Of a stretch of 15,780 nt of DNA, positions 15,261-15,780 are shown piece by piece. Position numbers and translations under genes: made by a program. The notes under the pieces were generated by a model. That model saw only the letters and a program-made list of their open reading frames with translations, made no database searches and was not told the DNA's origin. Within the stretch, counting starts at the first letter, position 1, and each line of letters starts with the position of its first letter. The stretch is from JAICIG01 sp035532215 (GTDB lineage Bacteria; Planctomycetota; Planctomycetia; Pirellulales; JAICIG01). Where the stretch lies: positions 1 through 15,780 of the forward strand of contig DATKRK010000058.1 in assembly GCA_035532215.1 (NCBI GenBank), read 5' to 3'.

Positions 15261-15780
15261 TCAAGCCGCCTTTTCGCCTTCCGCCTTCTCGGGCACGCCT
15301 TCCAGCAGATCGAGCAGCACTTGGTCGCTCTCGATCCCCTCGGCCTGCGCCTCGAAGTTCAACAGCACGCGGTGCCGCATCGCCGGCAGGAACACCCGCC
15401 GCACGTCCTCGAAGCTGACGTTGTAGCGTCCTTCGAGCAGCGCGCGGACCTTCGAGGCCAACGCCACCGTTTGGGCGCCGCGCGGACTGGAGCCCCAGCG
15501 GATGTATTGATTGGTGATCGGCAGAGAATAGGGGCCGCCCGGATGCGTGGACAGCGCCAGCCGCACCAAGTAGTCCTGCACGTGCGGCGCCAGAATCACC
15601 TCGCGCACCAACTGCTGCCAGCGGCGGATTTCGGCGCCGTCCATCACCTTCTCGACTTGGATCACTTCGCCGCGCGTCGTGCGGTCGATGATCGTCGACA
15701 ATTCTTCGCGAGTCGAGTAGCCGACGACGAGCTTGAAGAAGAAGCGATCGAGCTGCGCCTCGGGCAGAGGGTAAGTGCCT
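15261..15780 (-). CDS. MoxR-family AAA+ ATPase, 3' part only
   Basis: The window cuts off the start, so only the last 172 residues are visible. They open with GTYPLPEAQLDRFFFKL, the highly conserved MoxR stretch after sensor 1 that contains the presumed arginine finger (LDRF). The family's C-terminal lid follows: a helical region with GAEIRRWQQLVREV, then SPRGAQTVALASKVRALLEG (the sensor 2-like region with the Arg in SPRG), and RRVFLPAMRHRVLLNFEA. MoxR ATPases use ATP to remodel or load partner proteins, working with DUF58 and VWA partners like those downstream. The Walker A and B motifs lie outside the window. The stop TGA is followed in overlap by an ATG (TGATG) that now leads nowhere, probably a relic of the former DUF58 start. 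Confidence 0.93.
   Translation of the reverse strand, partial: GTYPLPEAQLDRFFFKLVVGYSTREELSTIIDRTTRGEVIQVEKVMDGAEIRRWQQLVREVILAPHVQDYLVRLALSTHPGGPYSLPITNQYIRWGSSPRGAQTVALASKVRALLEGRYNVSFEDVRRVFLPAMRHRVLLNFEAQAEGIESDQVLLDLLEGVPEKAEGEKAA
15264..15282. repeat. Direct repeat copy 2 (MoxR side)
   Basis: This copy is identical to 14727-14745. It encodes the last residues of MoxR (EGEKAA), and the extended repeat includes its TGATG stop/start overlap at 15259-15263. The distance between copies is 537 bp. Confidence 0.85.

Overview
The window looks like chromosomal DNA of a planctomycete, probably of the Pirellulales type. This rests on composition and gene style: high G+C DNA, 24-residue 'ITDAGL' leucine-rich repeats behind a short membrane anchor, a coiled-coil membrane protein with a zinc-knuckle tail, and a MoxR/DUF58/von Willebrand A cluster. 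No marker gene fixes the lineage, so this is inference.

Left part (1-6339). A strong GC hairpin opens the window, and a 167-bp element with 32-bp terminal inverted repeats follows. Next is a class II fumarase gene on the minus strand. A divergent spacer of 315 bp holds a large inverted repeat and leads into a membrane-anchored leucine-rich-repeat protein on the plus strand. A small DCC-family thiol-disulfide oxidoreductase lies convergent to that gene. Divergent from the oxidoreductase is a 545-residue coiled-coil membrane protein. An 82-residue two-helix membrane protein ends 2 bp from the coiled-coil gene, convergent with it.

Middle (6272-11007). A good sigma-70-like promoter drives a PAS-GAF-receiver signalling protein that starts with TTG. 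It has a DHp-like helical segment but no ATPase domain. Convergent to it is a two-gene restriction-modification module on the minus strand: a PD-(D/E)XK endonuclease candidate overlapping a Zn-ribbon DNA methyltransferase. The module is visibly richer in A+T than its surroundings and was probably acquired laterally.

Right part (11064-15780), all minus strand. In transcription order this holds the 3' part of a MoxR AAA+ ATPase gene, two small hypothetical genes, a DUF58 gene, a large BatA-like VWA membrane protein and a small-molecule-type SAM methyltransferase. MoxR, DUF58 and VWA proteins normally form one functional group, linked to chaperone-like or metallo-insertion work at the membrane. 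Here the MoxR and DUF58 genes are separated by a cassette of about 537 bp flanked by a 32-bp near-identical direct repeat. The repeat copies the MoxR stop/DUF58 start junction, so the cassette looks like a recent insertion into a formerly coupled junction. The first cassette gene encodes an unrecognised 90-residue protein. The second looks like the C-terminal half of a retropepsin-like protease without its catalytic half.

No tRNA, rRNA, CRISPR array or transposase gene was seen.
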